Source: a virus. Taken from it: DNA of 22,733 nucleotides. The position numbers and the translations under genes were made by a program. Shown here in pieces: positions 1 through 6,650 of the stretch. A model generated the notes under the pieces. The model was not told the DNA's origin. It ran no database searches and saw only the letters and a program-made list of their open reading frames with translations. The stretch lies in the IMG/VR virus record IMGVR_UViG_3300040801_001153, positions 1 to 22,733 of that record. One strand, written 5' to 3'. Every line of letters begins with the position of its first letter. Within the stretch, counting starts at the first letter, position 1.

Positions 1-2
1 AA

Positions 3-980
3 GATGCCTTACGTGCTATGGCAACACATACAGGTGCTCGTGACACTGATTATCATCCACCTATGGAAGAATCAACCATCAACTTTCCAAAACCTGACTT
101 GTCTGAATTGGTATGGAATAAAGACGGTGATACATACTCACTCAAGTCAGAGGTCGAGAAGAAGATTTGGGACACATTAAAGAAATATCCGAAGGCTGAT
201 TTGCCATCGAAGATTACAGAATTGCACGTCGTTGGTTCAATAGGCACCAACCAATATGACGATAGTGCTGACATTGATGTGCATTTTCTAATGCCTGCAG
301 GTTCACTGGGCGACGAAATGACCGATGAAGAGTGGCAACAAGATATAAAGAAATTCTTCAAGGAAAATCAGGAAGAATTTGACTTGTATATCGGTGAGCA
401 TCCGCTCGAATTCTATTGGCAGTTGAACCCTGACCAAGAGTTATTGGCTGATGCGTTTTACAATGTAACAGAAAAAGAGTGGGTTAAGGGACCAAAACTA
501 GTTGATCCGTCTTTCAATCCGTATGAGAAGTATAAAGATGCTCTTGATGATTTACGTGACATTCTTGGTGATTCTGATAAGTTGATTGGAGAACTCAAAC
601 GTGACGTTATTGACTATGATGTTATCAAGAACGCTCTGCATGACGCACCAAAAGAAGTACAAATGAACATCAAGAATATGTTGCAAAGTAAGGCTGATGA
701 AATTCAACATGATATTGATACGTTGTTCAAGAATCGTAAGGAATGGGTCGAAATGCGTAAACGTTCATCTACGCCAGACAGCCCCGACCAAGCAATGCAG
801 GATGCTGAATTGGCTAAAAAATGGGACCACGCAAATGCTATGTTCAAATTCTTGGACAGATATCAATATATGACGTTGATTGGTGATTTGGAGAAGTTTA
901 TCGAAGACGAAGAGTTGACAGACGACGAAATTAAACAGGTTCAAGGACTGTTAACATCAACTGATGGAGCGATTAGATGA
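3..980 (+). CDS. Nucleotidyltransferase-fold phage protein, 5' end outside window
   Basis: The reading frame is open to the left edge (codons for DALRA precede the first ATG at 18) and no ribosome binding site is visible before that ATG, so the gene probably starts upstream. Counting from the ATG at 18, residues 73-88 carry the pattern G-S followed, ten residues on, by D-x-D (G73, S74, D85, D87), preceded by a hydrophobic strand. This is the signature of the DNA polymerase beta-like nucleotidyltransferase fold, in which the two acidic residues bind metal. The N-terminal part (PKPDLSELVW, then a charged helix) resembles a region seen before this domain in other phage proteins. The C-terminal half is acidic, helical and coiled-coil-like. 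Substrate and role are unknown; it could modify a nucleotide, RNA or protein. The fold call is fairly safe, catalysis is inference. Its stop overlaps the next ORF (ATGA). Confidence 0.72.
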   Translation, partial: DALRAMATHTGARDTDYHPPMEESTINFPKPDLSELVWNKDGDTYSLKSEVEKKIWDTLKKYPKADLPSKITELHVVGSIGTNQYDDSADIDVHFLMPAGSLGDEMTDEEWQQDIKKFFKENQEEFDLYIGEHPLEFYWQLNPDQELLADAFYNVTEKEWVKGPKLVDPSFNPYEKYKDALDDLRDILGDSDKLIGELKRDVIDYDVIKNALHDAPKEVQMNIKNMLQSKADEIQHDIDTLFKNRKEWVEMRKRSSTPDSPDQAMQDAELAKKWDHANAMFKFLDRYQYMTLIGDLEKFIEDEELTDDEIKQVQGLLTSTDGAIR

Positions 981-1108
981 TAACGTGTTTGGACAGTGCA
1001 ATTATAAGAGAAGTGAATGAAGATACACCAATGACACAAAGTGTTAATCTGGACAGTGCTGACAATTACGAGTTTAATGTTATATCACAGTTTCATGAGG
1101 AGTGTTAA
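977..1108 (+). CDS. Small hypothetical protein, 43 residues
   Basis: This short ORF starts at an ATG that overlaps the TGA stop of the nucleotidyltransferase gene (ATGA) and ends with TAA directly before the ATG at 1109. It therefore fills the gap exactly, as expected for a translationally coupled phage gene. The product is small and acidic, and contains the tetrapeptide LDSA twice, exactly 20 residues apart, encoded by identical 10-base stretches (tggacagtgc). Its 3' end carries the GAGG ribosome binding site of the next gene. I do not recognise the family. It could instead be a leftover of a longer gene. The perfect fit between neighbours is the main support. Confidence 0.5.
   Translation: MITCLDSAIIREVNEDTPMTQSVNLDSADNYEFNVISQFHEEC
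990..1059 (+). repeat. Short direct repeat, 10 bases, in frame
   Basis: The 10-base word tggacagtgc occurs at 990-999 and again at 1050-1059, 60 bases apart. Both copies are in the same reading frame of the 43-codon ORF and each encodes LDSA. It could be a remnant of internal duplication or chance; there is no sign that it is a protein binding site. Confidence 0.4.
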
Positions 1109-1639
1109 ATGTCGTTAGATAACAAAATTTACAAAGGTGATGTTGGCACAATTTTCAATCTTGATGCCAAAGTGAACATTGCTGACGCTACTGTTCATAA
1201 GATTTCTATGTTGAAGCCAAACAATACGAAGATTGATTTAAATGCTTGGCTTACTGGTTCGATTGGTAATATTGAAATAGCGAATGCAGGTTCTGGTTAT
1301 CAGGTTGATGATGAATTGACAGTTGTTTATAATGGTGGATCCGTAGGTAAACTAACAGTAACAGCAGTCGATGGAAGTGGAGCCATTACAGCAGTTGAAG
1401 TATATAATGGTGGAAGTGGGTATCAGATAGCAAACAACATTACAGTTACTGGTGGTAACGGAAACGGATTCGTCTTCAACATAACGTCGTTGGCAGCAGC
1501 GACTATACTAAAGTATGTCATACAGCCCGGAGAATTTGACCAAGCAGGTGTCTATAAAATGCAGGCTTACGTTGAGACACCTTCTTGGAAAGGAAGAGGC
1601 GAGACAGTTTCTTTCGAGGTTTTTGACATATTTCAGTGA
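1109..1639 (+). CDS. Ig-like virion protein with inserted GSGY-repeat module
   Basis: The 176-residue product has two kinds of sequence. The outer parts (residues about 1-48 and 133-176: IYKGDVGTIFNLDAKVNI..., then VIQPGEFDQAGVYKMQAYVE and PSWKGRGETVSFEVF) read as one continuous beta-sandwich, like small phage Ig-like/BppU-N-type structural proteins that are normally about 100 residues. Between them, residues about 52-127 form a Gly/Thr/Val-rich beta segment with two GSGYQ motifs (61-65 and 102-106), each following a short I/V-rich strand and N-A-G or N-G-G. This module type recurs in phage tail and fibre proteins. I infer an insertion into a surface loop of the sandwich. GAGG precedes the start at a good distance. 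The exact position on the particle (neck, head decoration or tail) cannot be told. Confidence 0.65.
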   Translation: MSLDNKIYKGDVGTIFNLDAKVNIADATVHKISMLKPNNTKIDLNAWLTGSIGNIEIANAGSGYQVDDELTVVYNGGSVGKLTVTAVDGSGAITAVEVYNGGSGYQIANNITVTGGNGNGFVFNITSLAAATILKYVIQPGEFDQAGVYKMQAYVETPSWKGRGETVSFEVFDIFQ

Positions 1640-1647
1640 GGTGAGAA

Positions 1648-2088
1648 ATGACAGAAAATATGAATAAGATTAACAGTATAAAGAGTGTTCAGAAGTCGAT
1701 AGACGACATGCTTGTGAGAGGTGCAATAGGATTGAAGGGAATACACTCTACAAATCAATGGCTTTTGGAACCGTTACATCAAGGAAAATCATGTTCAGTT
1801 GGATTTGTTCATATTGCAGATACAGAGGCTGGTCCCTGTCAGGAACATGTTCATTTGGAATCAAGAGAATATCTGATTGTTATTTCTGGAAGTGTAATGT
1901 TGAACGTTAATGGTGATGATGTCAGAGTATTAAAACCGGGTGATTGTGGAGTTGTTCAACCCGGTGAGGCTCATTTTAGTCGACCACTTGAAAATAATAC
2001 CAAACTTGTGTATGTGTGCGTACCATCTGATGCTGGTATGAATTCACTAATAGAATCTTTGGAGAAAAAGGTATGTCAGAAGAAATAA
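1648..2088 (+). CDS. Cupin-fold metal-binding protein
   Basis: The 146-residue protein contains a single cupin barrel. Motif 1 is seen as H67-x-H69-x4-E74-x6-G81, and motif 2 as G98 ... Q-P-G-E-A-H109. The three histidines and the glutamate would bind one metal ion, as in small Cupin_2 proteins. The N-terminal 50 residues are helical, then beta. Known cupins range from dioxygenases and sugar isomerases to non-catalytic sugar- or metal-binding proteins, so no reaction can be assigned. It has a GAGGTGAG ribosome binding site nine bases after the previous stop, and its 3' end overlaps the next gene by 16 bases. A cupin inside a virion gene run is uncommon. It may be a small virion protein, an assembly factor or a metabolic gene carried along. 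Confidence 0.75.
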   Translation: MTENMNKINSIKSVQKSIDDMLVRGAIGLKGIHSTNQWLLEPLHQGKSCSVGFVHIADTEAGPCQEHVHLESREYLIVISGSVMLNVNGDDVRVLKPGDCGVVQPGEAHFSRPLENNTKLVYVCVPSDAGMNSLIESLEKKVCQKK

Positions 2089-2510
2089 CCAAGGATGAAA
2101 TCAAGGCTATAATCGAAACTCAATCTAAAGCAACTGAACAGATGGTTATTGTTGCTGGTCATTTGAAGACTATTGCAGATGAACAGAAGAAAATATCTGC
2201 TATGATGACCAATGGATTGAAGAAAGAGATTATTGACGGAATAATTACTAAAGTTGACGAACATTTCAAAGAGGCTGGAAAAGTTTTTCATAGTTGTAAT
2301 ATTAAAATGGATAAGGTCGGAACTGATGTTACACATGCAAAATGGTTCATTGGAGTCGTTGGTACTGTCGTTATCGTTGTTACTGTTATTCTTAGGATTA
2401 TTGGACTCTCTTCGATAGATAACAAAATGACAACAAAAGAATTATTAAAGCACTGGGAGACACTACACAAACATGCAGAGAAGTATCATTCAGTAGGAGT
2501 TGATAAATGA
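2073..2510 (+). CDS. Single-pass membrane protein with helical flanks
   Basis: This 145-residue protein has a long charged helical N-terminal region (residues 5-70, partly coiled-coil-like), one strongly hydrophobic segment at residues 91-112 (W-F-I-G-V-V then V/I-rich to L-R-I-I-G) and a short charged, histidine-containing C-terminus. No signal peptide is seen. It overlaps the cupin gene by 16 bases in another frame and its stop overlaps the next start (ATGA), so it is part of the same transcript. A similar design (one membrane segment plus coiled coil) recurs at 13805-14065. Function is unknown; possible roles are a membrane-contact virion protein or a lysis or superinfection factor, none proven by the sequence. 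Confidence 0.6.
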   Translation: MSEEITKDEIKAIIETQSKATEQMVIVAGHLKTIADEQKKISAMMTNGLKKEIIDGIITKVDEHFKEAGKVFHSCNIKMDKVGTDVTHAKWFIGVVGTVVIVVTVILRIIGLSSIDNKMTTKELLKHWETLHKHAEKYHSVGVDK

Positions 2511-2965
2511 GCCGAATGATACCTAGAGAAACGATTGACGTGTTGAGAAGTTTCAATGATGTGTCTGTTGGTCTTTTTGGTATTAACTGTGAATTGAGAA
2601 TACCAATTAACCTTGATGCAGTTGAAAAGAAGGACGTGTATTCTGTTCCACAAGATTTGACTTATGACGTACATCAGACGGAGGTTTTCATAGAGTGGCA
2701 ACCTGACATGAAGAGATTGCGTAAAATTGGTGTTTATACAGAAGACCACATTCCCATCGTTGCGTGGTTCAAGAATGAGTTGCCAGTAATCGTTCAAAGT
2801 TATATAAAGGTTCCTATTGAATACATACCAAGTCAATTCGTTGATGTCGATGAATTTGAAATCGTTGACGTTCTTGTGAGAGGTTCGCATGACGCTATTA
2901 TACTTAAATCGTTTGAAATAGCACCAAGAAGGGTAAAGAAAAAACAACATGGCTACAAGAGTTAA
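2507..2965 (+). CDS. Hypothetical structural protein of the neck region
   Basis: The 152-residue protein is beta-rich with alternating hydrophobic residues, for example VHQTEVFIEWQ, PIVAWFKNELPVIVQSYIKV and FEIVDVLVRG, and ends in a basic tail rich in R and K. I do not recognise a named family. The start overlaps the previous stop (ATGA) and the 3' end overlaps the next gene by 17 bases. The position between the capsid side of the cluster and the gp15-like gene suggests a head-tail connector, head-closure or neck component, but this is inferred from gene order alone. Confidence 0.6.
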   Translation: MSRMIPRETIDVLRSFNDVSVGLFGINCELRIPINLDAVEKKDVYSVPQDLTYDVHQTEVFIEWQPDMKRLRKIGVYTEDHIPIVAWFKNELPVIVQSYIKVPIEYIPSQFVDVDEFEIVDVLVRGSHDAIILKSFEIAPRRVKKKQHGYKS

Positions 2966-3164
2966 ATCGTTATACAACAAGTCAAATGTTATGATTCCAG
3001 TCGTTATGGCTGGTGACAATCTGACTGTGCATTTACCTCCGGGTGAAAGTATTACAGACGTTAACGTTGAAAACTGGCACTCAATTGAGAAGTATTGTAA
3101 GACTGTCCTTGACTTGGGCGAAGTTAACCCAGCACCACAAGGTACGGTACCTCTCAATGACTAA
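2949..3164 (+). CDS. Small hypothetical protein, 71 residues
   Basis: A compact 71-residue product with a beta-rich middle (NKSNVMIPVVMAGDNLTVHL followed by PPGES). The pattern looks like a small beta-barrel or decoration-type protein. The ATG lies inside the end of the preceding gene. The ribosome binding site is weak and distant (AAGGG about 15 bases upstream), so translation is probably coupled. No family is recognised. Its place in a run of small neck-region genes suggests a structural or assembly role, which is inference. Confidence 0.55.
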   Translation: MATRVKSLYNKSNVMIPVVMAGDNLTVHLPPGESITDVNVENWHSIEKYCKTVLDLGEVNPAPQGTVPLND

Positions 3165-3375
3165 AGATGAATACAAGAACATAGCGGTTGGTTTGGCGTC
3201 GGCACAGTTGATTTACTTGTATAGAATTACAGTTGCGTCAGGTCTGATATGTGAGCCAGAAAGGGCATTCGAACACTGGGTAAGTATGTGCAGTTTTCAT
3301 ATGGATGAAGAATTTAAAGATGATGTTTGGAGAATCTTCATAAGGGATATAGTTAATGTCAGAAACCGCAACTAG
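3157..3375 (+). CDS. Small hypothetical protein, 72 residues
   Basis: I chose the ATG at 3157 (MTKDEYKN...) although the frame is open further upstream to an ATG at 3043. The upstream extension would lie wholly inside the preceding gene and reads as low-quality sequence (S, T, L, Q, R rich), while the chosen start overlaps the preceding stop by only 8 bases. The product is helical with aromatic residues (AQLIYLYRITVASGL, HWVSMCSFHMDEEFKDDVW). It looks like a small helical assembly or adaptor protein. No family recognised. Its 3' end overlaps the next gene by 20 bases. Confidence 0.55.
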   Translation: MTKDEYKNIAVGLASAQLIYLYRITVASGLICEPERAFEHWVSMCSFHMDEEFKDDVWRIFIRDIVNVRNRN

Positions 3376-4036
3376 TTTTATACAGGTAATCGATTTAGCG
3401 TTGCGTTCAGCAATATTTAACAAGTATAAAGATATACTTGGTTTCGATGATGTACATAAAGATGTTCTTTTATATCCGAAGGGTGTTGCGTTAAGAGTAC
3501 GTTCAGAGCGTGTGGGCGAAGATGTTCTTGAATTTGCAAACTTGTGGAGAATATCAACCGAGTTTGATTGGAACAGGCAACGCTCATCAGTTGCACGCAA
3601 CGGTATTTTGATGAAGTACACAGATTCGAATTCCAAAGACGCAATATCAACTGTAAAGGCGATACCATTAAACTTCGAATACAATGTTTGGTATTGGAGT
3701 AAAGACCTTGATAAACTGAACCAGATTGCAGAGCGTTATTCATTCTGGTGGCATCAAAATCCACAATTGACACTTTTGGTGAATGACGAATATCCACTAG
3801 AACTCAATTTGCATTTTGGTGCAGTTTACGACGAATCAACCGTCGAACAGATGTATGATGAAGGATCGTATTACGTTTACAGGACGCCTATAAGAGTTGA
3901 AGGTTGGGTGTTCAATACGGTTGACCAGAAGACAATCAAATACATCCACGTCGAGTTGTGGGACGGAACTCTGGGCATGGATAAGGAACGTGGTACGTTC
4001 TTGGCTGATTGGTGGATTCCAGAACCACCACCGTAA
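3356..4036 (+). CDS. Putative tail terminator / sheath stabiliser (T4 gp15-like)
   Basis: The 226-residue product shows a layout that I associate with T4 gp15 and related tail-terminator proteins. There is an N-terminal helix, strands of the type VALRVRSERV, then a central P-L-N-F-E-Y-N-V-W-Y-W-S segment followed by a helix that ends in QIAERYSFWWHQNP. After it come strands ending in R-T-P-I-R-V-E-G-W-V-F. T4 gp15 has the same order of a beta strand, a helix with Q-I-V-E-Q and F-x-P, and a late strand ending in GW. In T4 this protein forms the hexameric ring that caps tube and sheath and joins the head. The gene sits shortly before the sheath gene, which agrees. AAGGG at 3342-3346 serves as the ribosome binding site. 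Similarity is by eye only; a generic neck protein is the alternative. Confidence 0.55.
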   Translation: MSETATSFIQVIDLALRSAIFNKYKDILGFDDVHKDVLLYPKGVALRVRSERVGEDVLEFANLWRISTEFDWNRQRSSVARNGILMKYTDSNSKDAISTVKAIPLNFEYNVWYWSKDLDKLNQIAERYSFWWHQNPQLTLLVNDEYPLELNLHFGAVYDESTVEQMYDEGSYYVYRTPIRVEGWVFNTVDQKTIKYIHVELWDGTLGMDKERGTFLADWWIPEPPP

Positions 4037-4046
4037 GGAGAAGGTA

Positions 4047-4484
4047 ATGAATGATAACTTAGATAAAATCTATGATTTGATGAATGAAGGAATGAATGGT
4101 CATTCATTGAATGAGGCGTTGGATCCAGAGAAACTTGCAAAAATGAAGTCTGAATTTGCGACGCCTGATATGAGACCAAACAATTTTGATATGACATTTG
4201 AAGCATGGCTAACTCGAATTGGTACATGGGGAAAAACTACTATTACTCATAATGACCCTGAATTCAAAACAAAAAATAGAAAGGTTACACCAAGAGAAAT
4301 GATTAGGAAGGCAAGTGATCCTACCTTAATCAAGGCATTTGGACAATTTAACATTGAACAGCCAGATTTCAACAAAGTTATTCTTGTTAGAAAGTACAAA
4401 GGCATGGATGGTCGTATTTATCGTGAAGAATTCATCGTCACAAATGACTTAAGTAGAATCAAAAGTAGAATGAATCAGAGATAG
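4047..4484 (+). CDS. Hypothetical protein before the sheath gene
   Basis: The start at 4047 is fixed by a strong TAAGGAGAAGG site ending three bases upstream; a longer in-frame ORF from 3897 would overlap the gp15-like gene by 140 bases and is rejected. The 145-residue product has a Met/Asn-rich helical N-terminus (DKIYDLMNEGMNGHSLNEAL), a central part rich in W, T and N (FEAWLTRIGTWGKTTITHND) and a basic C-terminal half. No family is recognised. Its position between neck and sheath genes suggests an assembly or connector role, which is inference only. Codons 15-21 include a perfect inverted repeat. Confidence 0.6.
   Translation: MNDNLDKIYDLMNEGMNGHSLNEALDPEKLAKMKSEFATPDMRPNNFDMTFEAWLTRIGTWGKTTITHNDPEFKTKNRKVTPREMIRKASDPTLIKAFGQFNIEQPDFNKVILVRKYKGMDGRIYREEFIVTNDLSRIKSRMNQR
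4091..4108 (+). repeat. Perfect inverted repeat in early coding sequence
   Basis: aatgaatg at 4091-4098 and cattcatt at 4101-4108 are exact reverse complements around a 2-base centre. In RNA they could form a hairpin of about 7 pairs with a 4-base loop, roughly 45 bases after the start codon at 4047. The stem is AT-rich and weak. It may simply reflect repeated Met-Asn-Glu codons. Confidence 0.35.
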
Positions 4485-4498
4485 GTTGCAATTAAAAT

Positions 4499-4505
4499 AG
4501 GAGGT
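4499..4505 (+). promoter_or_regulatory. Strong ribosome binding site of the sheath gene
   Basis: AGGAGGT lies five bases before the ATG at 4511, in a 26-base AT-rich gap. It is a near-perfect match to the anti-Shine-Dalgarno sequence and fits the high copy number expected for sheath protein. Comparable sites stand before the tube (AAGGAGGT, 6119-6126), baseplate J (GGGAGG, 14445-14450) and fibre genes (AAGGAGGT, 18037-18044). Confidence 0.8.
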
Positions 4506-4510
4506 GTAAA

Positions 4511-6097
4511 ATGGGTTTTTACGTATCGCCTGGTGTATACACTAAAGAAAAAGACCTTAGTGAGATTATCCCGAACATTCAGACAACATCTGGTGCCCTT
4601 GTAGGATATTCTGAAAAAGGAAACACGCAGGAAATTGTGCTAATCACCAATTCTCAACAGTTTATTAACGAGTATGGTAAACCGAAACCGGGTCAGTATT
4701 TTCATTATACTGCCCTTGCTTATCTTGAAAATGGTAACAAGTTGTACTGCATGAGAGCAGTTAATAACGCATTGTATGGTGGCGTTAAAATCATGAAGTC
4801 AGGTTCCGGTCCCAATGGAACACTTGTTACTGGTGTTTCTGTACCAAATTTCCAGTCTGTTTCTGGTGAAGATATTTTGTTTTATATCTTTGCAAAGGAT
4901 CCGGGAAGTTGGAATAACAATTTGGGCGTTCAAATTGCCAATGTTGACGCAGTTAATTACACGTTTGATGTTATCATCTATGAGAAGGATGCAGATGGTA
5001 ATTATCAAATTGTTGAATCGTGGACTGTTTCACGTAAGACGCAGGTCGATGGTTATGGAAAACAACAGTATATAGAAGATGCCATCAATGGTTTCAGTGA
5101 TTACATCACCGTTGCCGATGATACGACGCAGGCTGATACTGTTCTTCCAGAGGTACAACCGACGACGTTGGCTATTGGGGGTGGTTCTAATGGAGCTGCT
5201 GTTTCTGATTCTCATATTAATACGGCTTGGGACAAGTTTGCTAATCCTGATGATGTTGACATTCGTATTCTCATCAATGGTGGGTATTCTTCAGTTCCTG
5301 TGCAACAGAAGATGAAGACAATCGCAGAATCGAGAAAAGATTGTATTGCAATCTTCGACATGCCGTACTCAGCATTGGCGTCAATTAACGATATGTTGAC
5401 GTTCAGGGATACAACGCAGAATTTCAATTCGAGTTATACTGCACTTTACACGCCTTGGGTCAAGATTTATGACCAGTATAATGACAAAATTCTGGATATT
5501 CCTCCGTCTGGATATGTTGCGTCACAAATGGCATACAATGATTATGTATCTGAACCATGGTATGCACCTGCCGGTCTCAATCGTGGCTTATTGAACGTTC
5601 TTGGCGTGACGCAGGTATTCACGCAAGGAGAACGTGACGTTATTTATGCCAAACAGTTGAATCCGTTGCAAACATTCCGTGGTGAAGGTAACGTTATTTG
5701 GGGACAAAAAACACAGCAAGTTAAAGCGTCTGCACTCGACAGGATTAACGTCCGTCGTTTGTTGATTGTATTAGAGAAGGCAATATCTGCTTCTCTTAAA
5801 TACTTCGTGTTTGAGCCTAACAGTGATATCACACGATATCGCATCACAGCCATGATTGACAGTTACTTAGACCTTTTGGGTGCTCGTGGAGCATTCCAGA
5901 CGGAATTGGGTGACAAAGGATACAAGGTTGTGTGTGACGCATCAAATAACACGCCTGCGATTATCGACAGGAACGAGTTGCACGTTGATGTATTCATCAA
6001 ACCGTCACGTGCTGCTGAATTCATTCAGTTGCAAGTCATTATCACTCAGACTGGCGCCTCGTTTGAAGAGTTAATTGCTCGTGGCGTTAATTTCTAA
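4511..6097 (+). CDS. Contractile tail sheath protein (T4 gp18 family)
   Basis: The product forms the outer contractile helix that shortens to drive the tube into the host envelope. The N-terminus (YVSPGVYTKEKDLSEIIP followed by an A-L-V-G-Y strand) is the classic sheath start, and residues about 45-75 continue the conserved N-terminal domain. The C-terminal region (DVFIKPSRAAEFIQLQVIIT, then a T-G-A-S-F-E-E-L end) is the conserved linker domain that joins neighbouring subunits. At 528 residues it is shorter than T4 gp18 (659), so the variable surface domains in the middle (about residues 95-340) are reduced, as in many non-T4 myoviruses. The strong AGGAGGT site upstream and the tube gene directly after it support the assignment. 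Confidence 0.95.
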   Translation: MGFYVSPGVYTKEKDLSEIIPNIQTTSGALVGYSEKGNTQEIVLITNSQQFINEYGKPKPGQYFHYTALAYLENGNKLYCMRAVNNALYGGVKIMKSGSGPNGTLVTGVSVPNFQSVSGEDILFYIFAKDPGSWNNNLGVQIANVDAVNYTFDVIIYEKDADGNYQIVESWTVSRKTQVDGYGKQQYIEDAINGFSDYITVADDTTQADTVLPEVQPTTLAIGGGSNGAAVSDSHINTAWDKFANPDDVDIRILINGGYSSVPVQQKMKTIAESRKDCIAIFDMPYSALASINDMLTFRDTTQNFNSSYTALYTPWVKIYDQYNDKILDIPPSGYVASQMAYNDYVSEPWYAPAGLNRGLLNVLGVTQVFTQGERDVIYAKQLNPLQTFRGEGNVIWGQKTQQVKASALDRINVRRLLIVLEKAISASLKYFVFEPNSDITRYRITAMIDSYLDLLGARGAFQTELGDKGYKVVCDASNNTPAIIDRNELHVDVFIKPSRAAEFIQLQVIITQTGASFEELIARGVNF

Positions 6098-6131
6098 TCA
6101 GTCTAGACGATAAACAATAAGGAGGTTTAAC

Positions 6132-6647
6132 ATGGTGCAAATGGGCATAGAGAGTTTGAAAGCGAATCTAAGCAATCCGGCACGTGTATACTTGTGGGAT
6201 GTTGTGATTCCTGCACCAGTTGGTGGAGGCAATCCAGATACGTTTTCATTAAGGTGTCAAACCACCAGCATTCCGGGTAAGAATTTTGACCCGATTCCGA
6301 CTGTGAATTACAAACAGACGGCTGGTGCTAAGTATCACGGAAGATTGCGTTATGACCAGACATGGGACATGACGTTTATTGAAGGTGAAGATGCTGCAAT
6401 TTTCCAATCGTTTCATGATTGGTGTCAACAGCAGATTAATGACCGTGATGGTGTTGGTATTGATGATATCAGTCTCAAATCCGACATTATTATGCGTATG
6501 TTGACATCTGGTGGAGAAGAGTGGCTGGCAATTAAGTTGGTCGGATGCTACGTGCAATCGATGGCTGACGTTGCTATGTCGTATGACACAAATGATGTTG
6601 TGAAATTTACAGTCACAATGTCGTTTGACAGATGGGAGCAACTATAA
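6132..6647 (+). CDS. Tail tube protein (T4 gp19 family)
   Basis: This 171-residue protein is the main tube subunit that stacks in hexameric rings inside the sheath. Typical features are an N-terminal NPARVYLWDVVIP strand, a short R-C-Q-T-T-S-I-P-G-K stretch and the middle strand LRYDQTWDMTFIEGED followed by a W-containing helix. The C-terminal strand pair (VAMSYDTNDVVKFTVTMSFD) gives the usual S-Y-x-x-N-D-V-V ending of gp19-like proteins. Its length is close to T4 gp19 (163). An AAGGAGGT site at 6119-6126 sits five bases before the start. The next gene is a divergent paralogue only three bases downstream. Confidence 0.9.
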   Translation: MVQMGIESLKANLSNPARVYLWDVVIPAPVGGGNPDTFSLRCQTTSIPGKNFDPIPTVNYKQTAGAKYHGRLRYDQTWDMTFIEGEDAAIFQSFHDWCQQQINDRDGVGIDDISLKSDIIMRMLTSGGEEWLAIKLVGCYVQSMADVAMSYDTNDVVKFTVTMSFDRWEQL

Positions 6648-6650
6648 TAA

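Noticed and set aside
990-1014. Sigma70-like promoter (TTGGAC ... TATAAG)
   Set aside because: The two boxes are only about 8 bases apart, far less than the required 16-18.
3043-3156. Upstream start for the small gene ending at 3375
   Set aside because: The extra 38 residues would lie entirely within the preceding gene and look like out-of-frame translation; the ATG at 3157 gives normal phage overlap.
2486-3157. Long open frame on the minus strand (223 codons)
   Set aside because: It is antisense to two well-coupled plus-strand genes, has no ribosome binding site, and the product has no recognisable protein pattern. All other genes are on the plus strand.
3897-4046. Upstream start for the gene ending at 4484
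   Set aside because: It would overlap the gp15-like gene by 140 bases, whereas the ATG at 4047 has a strong ribosome binding site.
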